Positions 36,196-44,514 of a DNA stretch of 64,000 nt are shown in pieces. Both the position numbers and the translations under genes were made by a program. The notes under the pieces were generated by a model. It searched no databases. It was not told where the DNA came from and saw only the letters and a list, made by a program, of their open reading frames with translations. The first letter of the stretch is position 1, and every line of letters begins with the position of its first letter. Origin of the DNA: JAQBVV01 sp965249205 (GTDB lineage: Bacteria > Acidobacteriota > Vicinamibacteria > Vicinamibacterales > UBA2999); NCBI GenBank assembly GCA_965249205.1, contig CBDFLL010000005.1:1116001-1180000 (forward strand), given 5' to 3'.

Positions 36196-37695
36196 ATGAT
36201 GACCGAAACCCCGACGGAATCACCAACGGGGCGCCCCCACGCCACGGCGGCGTACCTGGCGCGACTGCTGGCGGGACCTGCCGCCTTCGTGGTTGTCGTG
36301 TCGCTGCCGCTGGCCCTTTCCTATGAAGGGCGCATCGCGCTGGCGACGTTTGCCTGCGCGATCGTCTGGTGGATGACGCAGCCCCTCCCGTGGAGCGTGG
36401 CGGCGATGCTGCCGTTTCTGGTGTTCCCGGCCGCAGGCGTCATGGACATTCGCGCCACGATGCAGCTGTACGGGCAGCCGATCTTCTTCTGGATCATGGG
36501 CACGGTGCTCATGGGCTACGCCATCGAGAAACATGGGCTGGCCAACCGATTCGCGCTCGCGTTTCTCGCGCTTCCCGGGATCGGCGGCAAGACCTACCGG
36601 TTGACGTTTATGTACATGCTGATTGTCGGCATCGTCTCGATGTTCGTGTCGGATGCCGCGACCATCGCGATGATGATCCCGATCGGCATGTCTCTGGTCC
36701 GGCACGTCCGGACGCTCGTCGGCGCCGCGCCGACCGCGAAAACGAACTTCGGCACGTTCATCACGCTGGGCACGTTCTACGGCTCCATCGCCGGAGGGAC
36801 GGCGACGATCCTGGGCATACCCCACAATGCGATCGCCGTCTCGTTGCTCGAGCGCCTAACCGGCCGGCAGCTCGGGTTCTTCGAATGGATGATGGTCGGC
36901 GTGCCGGTGTTCCTGAGCCTGCTCGTGACGTTCTACGCCACGCTGTGGCTGCTGGCACGGCCGGAGATCACCGACCTGCCAGGCGGCGAAGCGCTCCTCC
37001 GCGCCGAACGAGCAAAGCTCGGCCTGCTGGGATCGAACGAGCGGCGCGTGTTGTTCGTATTCGCCATGATGGTGCTGCTGTTCACGCTTCCGGCCTTGAC
37101 CGGCCTCGCCCTGGGCGCACCGCACGCAGCAGCCCAGTGGGTGACCCGCGCCCTTCCAGTGTGGGTCGTCCCACCCGCAGTGATGTTTCTCTTGTTCTCG
37201 ATTCGCTCCGCGTCCGACTCCGGCGCGCCATTGCTGTCGTGGAAGGACGCCCATCAGCACGCACCCTGGGACGTCATGTTGCTGGTCGCGGGGGCAGTCG
37301 CGATGACCGACGCGGTGACGCAGTTCGGTTTCGTCGAATTCATGGGCGGGATCGTCGGGAATCTCGGGATCGGCGCGACCGCCCTGCCGTACTTCACGGC
37401 CGCGCTGGTGGCCGCGACGACCAATTTGATTTCCGGCACCGCCGCCGCCACGCTGTATTGGAGTATCTTCATTCCGGCGGCTGTGGAGATCGGATACAAC
37501 CCCGCATCGATCGCGGTCTTGATCGCCAACGTCGCGCTTGGCCTGGTCGTGCCGTGGTCCGGGGCGGTGGCCGCCACGGCGTTTGCCTGCGGCGAGGTGA
37601 GTATGGAGCGCATGATCAGGATCGGCATTGTCGCCACCGTGGTCTTCACCGGCATCGTTGCAACAATCCACGTCATGATGTCGGGGCTCCTGTGA
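36196..37695 (+). CDS. SLC13 (DASS)-family anion symporter
   Basis: 499 residues with about 11-12 hydrophobic segments. Visible are WWMTQPLPWSVAAMLPFLVFP, the first substrate/sodium hairpin FVSDAATIAMMIPIGM (SNT-like motif, here SDAAT) and the second one ATTNLISGTAAATLYWSIFIPA. The DASS family imports dicarboxylates, sulfate or similar anions with sodium. It precedes the EutA-like gene by 34 bp on the same strand, so both are probably expressed together. Confidence 0.85.
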   Translation: MMTETPTESPTGRPHATAAYLARLLAGPAAFVVVVSLPLALSYEGRIALATFACAIVWWMTQPLPWSVAAMLPFLVFPAAGVMDIRATMQLYGQPIFFWIMGTVLMGYAIEKHGLANRFALAFLALPGIGGKTYRLTFMYMLIVGIVSMFVSDAATIAMMIPIGMSLVRHVRTLVGAAPTAKTNFGTFITLGTFYGSIAGGTATILGIPHNAIAVSLLERLTGRQLGFFEWMMVGVPVFLSLLVTFYATLWLLARPEITDLPGGEALLRAERAKLGLLGSNERRVLFVFAMMVLLFTLPALTGLALGAPHAAAQWVTRALPVWVVPPAVMFLLFSIRSASDSGAPLLSWKDAHQHAPWDVMLLVAGAVAMTDAVTQFGFVEFMGGIVGNLGIGATALPYFTAALVAATTNLISGTAAATLYWSIFIPAAVEIGYNPASIAVLIANVALGLVVPWSGAVAATAFACGEVSMERMIRIGIVATVVFTGIVATIHVMMSGLL

Positions 37696-37729
37696 GCCAC
37701 CCGGTCGATACCCGTTCACGAAGCCACAC

Positions 37730-39436
37730 ATGACCGACACTCCGGACAAGAAACGCCCGCACCGTCTCGACGACCACCTCCTGGGCATGGATCCAACCCA
37801 CTCGCACGAGGACGGCGAAGCGGACCATGACCACGATCACGACGACCTCGGCGCTGACTACGACCCGACCTCGTCGAGCCTGTGGCTGCAGGACAACATC
37901 ACGTTGCAGTCGGTCGGGATCGATATCGGCTCGGCCGGCACACAAGTGATCTTCTCGCGCGTGCAGCTCCGGCGGCTCTCGGAGGAACTGACCAGTCGGT
38001 ATTTCGTCGTCGGTCGCGAGACGCTCTATCAGTCTCCGGTCGCGCTGACGCCGTATGTCAGCGAAGAGCGCATCGACGATCAGGCCATCGGGCAGATGAT
38101 CGATGCTGCCTACGACGCGGCCGGCATCCATCCGGACAACGTCGACACCGGCGCCGTTATCCTCACCGGTGAGGCGCTGCGCCGTGACAACGCCAAGGCG
38201 ATCGCCGACGTGCTTGCGGAGGTCGGAGGCGAATTCGTCTGCGCAGCGGCGGGGCACCACATGGAGTCGATGCTGGCCGCGTATGGCTCCGGCGCGGCCA
38301 AAGCGTCGCACGATCGCGGGGTGCCGCTGCTCAATATCGATATCGGTGGCGGCACCACGAAGCTGGCCCTCGTCGAGGCGGGCACTATCATGCAAACGGC
38401 CGCTATCCACATGGGCGGACGTCTTGCCGTCATTGACGCGGACGGGTATCTGACGCGCCTCGACCCTGCGGGTGGGCGCCTCGCCGCTCTGGCTGGCTGC
38501 GCCTGGGGCCTCGGCGAGCGGGTGAGCGGGGACGACATCGAACGCGTCGCGGAGTGGATGGCCGACGCCCTGGTGGCTGTGCTCACTGAGGACCCGGTGC
38601 CACCGCAGATCCAGGGACTGTGGCTGACCGATCCGCTCAGCGTGCCACTCGGTGTCCAGGGCGTGATGTTCTCTGGCGGCGTCGGTGAGTACGTCTACGG
38701 GCGCGAGGAACGCGACTTCGGCGATCTGGGCCGCCATTTCGGGCACGCGATTCGTCAGCGTCTGGTCTCAGGGCGGCTCCCGTTTTCGCTCCTCCCTGCG
38801 GGCGAGTGCATCCGCGCCACCGCGGTCGGCGCCTCGGAGTACAGCGTGCAGTTGTCGGGCAACACGGTGTACATCTCGAGTCCTGGGGTGCTGCTCCCCC
38901 GTCGAAACCTGCAGGTCATCCAGCCTCCCGCGATACTGGACGACACGATCGCTCCTGCGGCGGTAGCGACCGCCATCCGGCAGCACTTTCGCCGCTTCGA
39001 TCTCGTCGAGGGCGAGACGGACGTCGCGCTCGCGTTTCGCTGGCGCGCGGAGCCAACCCACCGTCATCTTTCGGCGTTCGCGCACGGCATTGTCGAAGCG
39101 CTACCGCGCACACTAGCGGCGGGAAAGCCCCTGTTCGTGATCCTGGATGCCGACATCGCGCACACACTGGGCACGCTGCTGAAGGAGGAACTCGGCGTCG
39201 CGTCCGAGGTGCTCGTGCTCGACGGGATCGCCCTCTGGGACTTCGACTACATCGACCTTGGCCGCGTGCGCATGCCGTCGTTCACCGTTCCGGTGACGAT
39301 CAAGTCGCTAGTGTTCAGCGAGGATCCGAGGGTGCCGCATCACCATCATCACGACCACGCTCACAGTCATAGCCACGCTCACAAGCACGGCCGTGACCAC
39401 ACTCACAGCCACACACACGGTCACACACATGACTAA
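37730..39436 (+). CDS. EutA-like ASKHA protein with His-rich N- and C-terminal tails
   Basis: 568 residues. The central part (about 50-520) is EutA-like (ethanolamine ammonia-lyase reactivase, actin/Hsp70-fold): phosphate-1 VGIDIGSAGTQVIFSR (about 62-77), HHMESMLAAYGSGAA, phosphate-2 LLNIDIGGGTTKLALVE (about 199-215) and the VMFSGGVGEYVYG adenosine motif. Unusual are a His/Asp-rich N-terminal run (THSHEDGEADHDHDHDD) and a C-terminal run of about 35 residues (HHHHHDHAHSHSHAHKHG), both metal-binding in appearance. No eutB or eutC is present in the window. The stop is 27 bp from the ABC permease gene. A role in reactivating or loading metal into a non-EutBC enzyme is inferred. Confidence 0.8.
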   Translation: MTDTPDKKRPHRLDDHLLGMDPTHSHEDGEADHDHDHDDLGADYDPTSSSLWLQDNITLQSVGIDIGSAGTQVIFSRVQLRRLSEELTSRYFVVGRETLYQSPVALTPYVSEERIDDQAIGQMIDAAYDAAGIHPDNVDTGAVILTGEALRRDNAKAIADVLAEVGGEFVCAAAGHHMESMLAAYGSGAAKASHDRGVPLLNIDIGGGTTKLALVEAGTIMQTAAIHMGGRLAVIDADGYLTRLDPAGGRLAALAGCAWGLGERVSGDDIERVAEWMADALVAVLTEDPVPPQIQGLWLTDPLSVPLGVQGVMFSGGVGEYVYGREERDFGDLGRHFGHAIRQRLVSGRLPFSLLPAGECIRATAVGASEYSVQLSGNTVYISSPGVLLPRRNLQVIQPPAILDDTIAPAAVATAIRQHFRRFDLVEGETDVALAFRWRAEPTHRHLSAFAHGIVEALPRTLAAGKPLFVILDADIAHTLGTLLKEELGVASEVLVLDGIALWDFDYIDLGRVRMPSFTVPVTIKSLVFSEDPRVPHHHHHDHAHSHSHAHKHGRDHTHSHTHGHTHD

Positions 39437-39463
39437 CCGGAGCCAGCTAGCGGGCTAGCGAGT

Positions 39464-41203
39464 ATGTCGGCCGGAATCCCCAACGACGCGGCGAGCCAGC
39501 CCCCCGGTCACGCCAGCGGCTTCGACTGGAAGTGGATCGTGATCGGCGCGTGTGTCGCCTTCACGGTCTACATCGCCGTGATCCCGCTGGGCTTTCTGCT
39601 CTGGCAAAGCTTCCGCACACCGCAGACGGCGGCGGTCGACGCGGTGTTCACCGTGGCCAACTACGCCACCGCCTACGGCAGCAGCGACACCCTGCAGCTG
39701 TTCTGGACCTCGATACGGTTTGCATCCGGCACGGCGTTGCTCGCATTCCTGCTGGGCACGGCGCTCGCATGGATGAACGAGCGGACCAACACGCCGTTCA
39801 AGTCGGTCTTCTTTGCGCTCGCCGTGATTCCGCTGATCATCCCGGGCATCCTGTTCACGGTGGCCTGGATCCTCCTGGCCAGTCCGCAGATCGGCATTAT
39901 CAATCTGGTGCTGCAGGGCTGGTTCGGGCTCGAAGAAGCGCCGTTCAACATCTACTCATTGCGCGGGATGATCTGGGTAGACGGCCTGCACTACTCGCCG
40001 ATGGCGTTTCTCCTGATGAGCGCGGCGTTTCGCGCGATGGACCCGTCGCTCGAGGAGTCGGCCACGATGAGCGGCGCCAACATCTTTCAGGTGGCGCGGC
40101 GCGTCACGCTCAGGCTGACGTGGCCCGCTATCGTCGCCACGATCCTCATTCTGTTCGTCCGTGCGATCGAGTCCTTCGAGGTGCCGGCGCTCCTGGGTCT
40201 CCCTGCGGGCATCGAGGTCTTCACGTCCGCCATTTACCAGGCGGTGCACCGCTACCCGAGCCAGGTCGGTCTAGCGTCGGCGTACGCGGTGGCACTTCTT
40301 CTTATTACGACCGGTGGGGTGTACTGGGTCTCGAAACTGTCGGGTCGGGGATCGCAGTACGCCACGATGACGGGCAAGGGGTTTCGCCCGCGGCAGATCG
40401 ACCTGGGCCGCTGGCGTTGGGCCACGGCGGCCATCTTCGTCGTCTACTTCCTGCTGATCGTCGTACTGCCATTCGCCGTGCTGTTGTGGTCGTCGTTCCA
40501 GCGGTTCTACGCAGTGCCCTCAATGGAGGCGCTCGGGAACCTCACGCTCGATTCCTACCGCTTCATCCTGGACTACCCGAATCTTGGGCGGACGATCTGG
40601 AACAGCGTGGCGCTCGCCCTTGGCACAGCCACGATCGTGATGCTCGTGACATCGGTCATCTGCTGGATCGTGGTGAAGACCTCGATCCGCGGGCGCTGGC
40701 TCCTCGACGGCGTGGCCTCGCTGCCGATCGTGTTCCCGGGCTTGGTACTCGGCCTGGCGATCATGGTCTTCTACTTGAATGTGAACGTCGGCGTGTACGG
40801 CACGATCTGGATCATGCTCATCGCCTACGTCACCCGGTTCATGCCGTACGGCCTTCGCTACACCACCACCTCGATGGTGCAGATTCACAAGGAGCTCGAG
40901 GAATCGGCGGCCATGAGCGGCGCCTCGTGGGGCACAACCTTCCGCAGGATCATCCTGCCGCTCCTCAAGCCTGGGCTGCTGGCGGGGTGGATCTACGTGA
41001 TGATCGTCTCGATCCGCGAACTCTCCACGTCGATTCTGCTCTACAGCCCCGACACCCAGGTGATGTCCATCGTGATCTGGGAGCTATGGGAGAATGGCCA
41101 GTACGTTGAGCTGTCCGCGCTCGGCGTACTCTTCATCATCGCGCTGTTCGTGCTCGTCCTGATCGCACAGTGGCTCGGCCGAAAATACGGCGTTAAGGAA
41201 TAG
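39464..41203 (+). CDS. ABC transporter permease, two fused domains (FbpB/ferric-type)
   Basis: 579 residues with about 12 membrane segments. Each half has the inner-membrane EAA loop: EESATMSGANIFQVARRVTLR (about 198-218) and EESAAMSGASWGTTFRRIILP (about 475-495). The fused arrangement is typical of Fe(III), thiamine and 2-aminoethylphosphonate transporters. Partners are the ATPase 15 bp downstream and, probably, the solute-binding protein at 6,454-7,500. Confidence 0.85.
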   Translation: MSAGIPNDAASQPPGHASGFDWKWIVIGACVAFTVYIAVIPLGFLLWQSFRTPQTAAVDAVFTVANYATAYGSSDTLQLFWTSIRFASGTALLAFLLGTALAWMNERTNTPFKSVFFALAVIPLIIPGILFTVAWILLASPQIGIINLVLQGWFGLEEAPFNIYSLRGMIWVDGLHYSPMAFLLMSAAFRAMDPSLEESATMSGANIFQVARRVTLRLTWPAIVATILILFVRAIESFEVPALLGLPAGIEVFTSAIYQAVHRYPSQVGLASAYAVALLLITTGGVYWVSKLSGRGSQYATMTGKGFRPRQIDLGRWRWATAAIFVVYFLLIVVLPFAVLLWSSFQRFYAVPSMEALGNLTLDSYRFILDYPNLGRTIWNSVALALGTATIVMLVTSVICWIVVKTSIRGRWLLDGVASLPIVFPGLVLGLAIMVFYLNVNVGVYGTIWIMLIAYVTRFMPYGLRYTTTSMVQIHKELEESAAMSGASWGTTFRRIILPLLKPGLLAGWIYVMIVSIRELSTSILLYSPDTQVMSIVIWELWENGQYVELSALGVLFIIALFVLVLIAQWLGRKYGVKE

Positions 41204-41217
41204 GACTCGGGAAGACG

Positions 41218-42315
41218 TTGCTGACAGTCGACGGCCTGTTTACCGAATACACCACAGCCACTGGCGACACCGTGAAGGCCGCACAAGACGTGAGCTTCAC
41301 TGTGGACGAGGGGCATCTCTTCACGTTGCTCGGTCCAAGCGGCTGCGGCAAGACGACGACCCTCCGATCCATCGCCGGTCTCGAGCGACCTCGCCTGGGC
41401 AGCATCACCGTCAACGACCGGGTCGTGTACTCCTCGTCCGCTCGCGTCTTCGTCTCGCCCAATCAGCGCGGCTTCGGCATGGTGTTCCAGTCCTACGCGA
41501 TCTGGCCGCACATGAACGTCTTTCAGAATGCCGCCTTCCCGTTGGAAGTTGGCGGCCACCGATACCCGCGGCAGAAGATTCGTGACAACGTGATGCAGGT
41601 GCTCACCGCGGTGCAGCTCGACCAGTTGGCCGATCGCAACGCAACCACACTCTCGGGTGGCCAGCAGCAGCGGCTGGCACTGGCGCGCGCACTGGTCATG
41701 AAACCGGCGCTCCTGCTGCTCGACGAACCGCTGTCCAATCTGGACGCGAAGCTTCGCGAGAAGATGCGTTTTGAGCTGAAGCGTCTCCAGCGCGAGCTGA
41801 AGATCACCACCGTGTACGTGACGCACGATCAGGGAGAGGCGCTCGCCCTGTCTCACGAGATTGCGGTCATGCACGACGGACGCATCCAGCAGATCGGCAG
41901 TCCGCGCGATATCTACGAGCGTCCAGCGACCCAGTTCGTCGCAGACTTCGTGGGCACCAGTAACTTCATCGATGGCACCGTGACCGGGTCGGCACCGGAC
42001 GGCTCAGTCGTCGTGCGCACCGAGATCGGCGACGTGACCGTGAGGCCTCTGCAGACGCTAGTGGCCAATGAGCGCGTCGCGGTGTCAGTACGGCCGGAGG
42101 ATGTGGACTTGACGGAGGAGAGGCCCGCAGGGGGCAACGTCTGGGAAGGCCGCGTGGACCAGAAGGTCTTCCTCGGCGAAGCGGTGGATTTCCAGGTGAA
42201 GGTCGGGACGAGGACGCTGCTGTCTCGTCGTCACCCGACGCTGCGCACGAGAATCGGCGACGCGATCTTCGTGCAGCTCGATCCCGAGAAGTGCGTCGTG
42301 CTCAAGGTGGCGTGA
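41218..42315 (+). CDS. ABC transporter ATP-binding protein (FbpC/PotA-like)
   Basis: 365 residues from a TTG start. Walker A is LLGPSGCGKTT (about 38-48), the Q-loop FQSYAIWPHMNVFQN, the signature TLSGGQQQRLALARAL (about 143-158) and Walker B LLLLDEPLSNLD. The C-terminal TOBE-like domain (about 240-365) ends VVLKVA. Fragments of this domain occur twice more (52,821 and 56,181), each about 85-90% similar by eye, showing that paralogous operon copies existed. Confidence 0.9.
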   Translation: MLTVDGLFTEYTTATGDTVKAAQDVSFTVDEGHLFTLLGPSGCGKTTTLRSIAGLERPRLGSITVNDRVVYSSSARVFVSPNQRGFGMVFQSYAIWPHMNVFQNAAFPLEVGGHRYPRQKIRDNVMQVLTAVQLDQLADRNATTLSGGQQQRLALARALVMKPALLLLDEPLSNLDAKLREKMRFELKRLQRELKITTVYVTHDQGEALALSHEIAVMHDGRIQQIGSPRDIYERPATQFVADFVGTSNFIDGTVTGSAPDGSVVVRTEIGDVTVRPLQTLVANERVAVSVRPEDVDLTEERPAGGNVWEGRVDQKVFLGEAVDFQVKVGTRTLLSRRHPTLRTRIGDAIFVQLDPEKCVVLKVA

Positions 42316-42316
42316 C

Positions 42317-42375
42317 GTGGCAGGACGCTGGGCGTCAGGCATCACCGTCGACCTGCTGCACGCGGGGTTGAACTC
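42317..42375 (+). pseudogene. 5' fragment of a ThDP enzyme gene
   Basis: Directly after the ATPase stop the sequence reads AGRWASGITVDLLHAG, matching the start of the ThDP enzyme at 56,315 (MAERWASDIIVDLLHAY). The match ends at about 42,375, where the lasso block begins. It shows that the native gene order was ATPase then ThDP enzyme. Confidence 0.8.
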
Positions 42376-42384
42376 GGAGTTGCG

Positions 42385-43620
42385 TCATATACGACTCTTG
42401 ACGATGCCTCTCTGTAGCCGCACTCGCCGGATGAGTCCCAGGAAGGGACGCAGCATGAAGTACAAAGGCAGGAGCCGACCCGCCACACGGACTAGCCGCC
42501 AGTCGTCCGTCCACAGCGAATAAATGTAAATATTGTGCCACTTATATCTGAGGTTCGCACGCAACGAGAGCCGGTAGCGGAACTGGGCGGGCATCGCACT
42601 GACCGGCGCACGCTCGGTCCAGTACTGCTCATCTTTCACCAGGGCCTTCAGGGCAACGTTGACCAGGCGCGGCACGCATCGTGCCTGCCTCACCACTGCC
42701 GATAGCGAGGCAGGGAGCGACGCATCGAGGGCCTCGTGCGCCAACACGAGTCCCTGCGCCAGCATCCGAATGCTGCCGAGATCGCGGGCCCGTGTCACCA
42801 ACCTGGGCACGTCGAGGCCAGCCGCATCGCCGATCAGCGCGGCAACGTCGCACAACCACTTGAGACGGAACCATCCAGCGTGTGCGCCATGGGCACACAG
42901 ATACAGCACCAACTCCTCGCGCGGCAGCACCGCCACGGAGCTGTCACCGATCTGGACCAACGCGGCTTTGCGCCAGATGTCCTCGAAACGCAGGGGCAAC
43001 AGATATGCATTTTGGCTCCAGCGCCAATGCAGTTCCACGTGAATGGCGCGGTCAGGGTGGATATAGCGAAAATCCTTCCGTATCTTCGTGAACACCGCTG
43101 CCTGACCGGCGCTCAGCGCAAACCCAGGGCTTGTACGGACATAGCCGGCATCAGCCAGGATCCGGTCCGCTTCCCATACGGACCCAGGTTCGACAAGCAG
43201 GTCCAGATCGCCCGCGTGGCGCAGCGTGAGCGACCCATAGGCCTGGAGTGCCAGAACGGGCCCTTTCAACGACATCACCGCGATGGCCGCCCGTTCAAAA
43301 CGTCGCACGAGCCAGATGAGCTCAGTCGCCTGCGCAAGAGCCAGACGCAGATTCTGTTCGACCCGGCGGTGCAGGTCGGCCCGGATTTGACTGGGAAGCT
43401 GCGCGGCGTCGACACATTCCAGACTCTGCCGCACCAGAGGTGCCACGCGGTGTCGGTCCACCAAGGCCAGGAATCGCTGCCAATTGAACGGTTCGTGGCA
43501 TAACTCAGCGATGCGCTCGGCCTCTCCTGGTCGTAGCCTCTTTCGTGCGCACGCCAACAGGAGACGCATCTCTGGCGCAAACGGCGAGAGGCTCCGATCG
43601 AGCGCCCTGTTGCCAAACAT
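42385..43620 (-). CDS. Uncharacterised nucleotidyltransferase family protein (lasso cluster, PF14907 type)
   Basis: 411 residues. The nucleotidyltransferase core is VMSLKGPVLALQAYGSLTLRHAGDLDLLVEP (Gly-Ser and Asp-x-Asp metal motif, about 118-148), with a third Asp/Glu later in AIHVELHW. This family regularly occurs in lasso-peptide clusters of the paeninodin type and in other RiPP clusters; its reaction is unknown. It is divergent from the B2-C-A-K-B1 genes that start 420 bp away. Confidence 0.75.
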   Translation of the reverse strand: MFGNRALDRSLSPFAPEMRLLLACARKRLRPGEAERIAELCHEPFNWQRFLALVDRHRVAPLVRQSLECVDAAQLPSQIRADLHRRVEQNLRLALAQATELIWLVRRFERAAIAVMSLKGPVLALQAYGSLTLRHAGDLDLLVEPGSVWEADRILADAGYVRTSPGFALSAGQAAVFTKIRKDFRYIHPDRAIHVELHWRWSQNAYLLPLRFEDIWRKAALVQIGDSSVAVLPREELVLYLCAHGAHAGWFRLKWLCDVAALIGDAAGLDVPRLVTRARDLGSIRMLAQGLVLAHEALDASLPASLSAVVRQARCVPRLVNVALKALVKDEQYWTERAPVSAMPAQFRYRLSLRANLRYKWHNIYIYSLWTDDWRLVRVAGRLLPLYFMLRPFLGLIRRVRLQRGIVKSRI

Positions 43621-44043
43621 CCGGATACGAGGATCTCACGACCTTGCCCCTGGGACCGCGTGCACGCGCGTCGAGGCTCGCGTCCTGGCGATTTCGACTC
43701 TCTGTTGACGCGATCATCTGCGACGAGTACAGCCCCTCGCGCAGCGACGGCGCACCGCCGTGTCATTCAAACGTCCGATGTAGTGTTTCACTCTCGCTGT
43801 GCTTGGCGCGGCGATGGTTCCGGGCGAGTTCAAATGGAAGATATCGGAATAGGGCCGAGCGGTTCTGACGATCCATATCAGCTCCACGCCGTCGCGGCCG
43901 TGCAGACCGGATTGCCGCCAACCCGATGACGAGACCGTAATCGTCAAACTAGGAAACCGAGTGTTCTTCAGGGTCAAGAATGCGGGTGCCGGAATCCTGG
44001 AGTTGGTGCAAGAGCGCAGAATGCGGGCTCGCTGAAGTCTCGC
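43621..44043. other. Divergent intergenic region of the lasso cluster
   Basis: About 420 bp. It must hold promoters for both the nucleotidyltransferase and the biosynthetic genes. A short open frame from about 43,930 reads DDETVIVKLGNRVFFRVKNAG. This faintly resembles a PqqD/RRE strand pattern, but it has no start and I do not call it. Confidence 0.3.
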
Positions 44044-44502
44044 ATGGGCCGCGTGCGTAAGTTCCTTGAACTCACGAACCGTGAGAAGGCGCAACTCTTT
44101 GAGGCGTGCGCGTTGCTGGCGTTTGTCTCGTCGACCATCAGAGTCTTCAAACTGCGACATGTAAGCCGCGTGCTCCACCGAGCCGCAAGATCACGACGCT
44201 TCTCCGCATACAGCCGACAGGAGGACATCCACGACGTCGTTGTTGCCGTAAGCCGGGCTGCTTCGGCGAATCCCCTGTGGCGTCGTTGCCTACATCAGGC
44301 AATGGCGGCCGAAGTGATGCTGCTGCGACGCGGCTTCGATGCGGTCATGCGCTTCGGCGTCTCGCGTAGTGCCGACAAGGAGTTGGGGTTCCACGCTTGG
44401 CTCGAGTACCAAGGCTCCCCCATCGGTGGTTTCCTCGAACCCGGTGACAGATATGCCGTGCTTCAGAGGGATGGTACCGGCGAGCGGGATTCGCGGACCT
44501 GA
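44044..44502 (+). CDS. Lasso peptide B2 (transglutaminase-like leader peptidase)
   Basis: 152 residues, the usual B2 size. It has the Transglut_core3 pattern with the catalytic Cys in LWRRCLHQAMAAEVMLLRRGF (about 80-100) and the His in LGFHAWLEYQGSPIGGF. B2 cleaves the leader from the precursor after B1 has bound it. The next gene starts with GTG 12 bp after the stop, and no other gene separates B2 from the cyclase. Confidence 0.8.
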   Translation: MGRVRKFLELTNREKAQLFEACALLAFVSSTIRVFKLRHVSRVLHRAARSRRFSAYSRQEDIHDVVVAVSRAASANPLWRRCLHQAMAAEVMLLRRGFDAVMRFGVSRSADKELGFHAWLEYQGSPIGGFLEPGDRYAVLQRDGTGERDSRT

Positions 44503-44514
44503 GAAAGAGGGCCT

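Noticed and set aside
38103..38453. Out-of-frame ORFs within the EutA-like gene
   Set aside because: All are shadows of a complete gene with recognised motifs.
43930..44040. PqqD-like fragment before the lasso B2 gene
   Set aside because: The reading DDETVIVKLGNRVFFRVK has a weak strand-like pattern, but no start codon, no ribosome-binding site and no helix segment; B1 is already present at 47,810.
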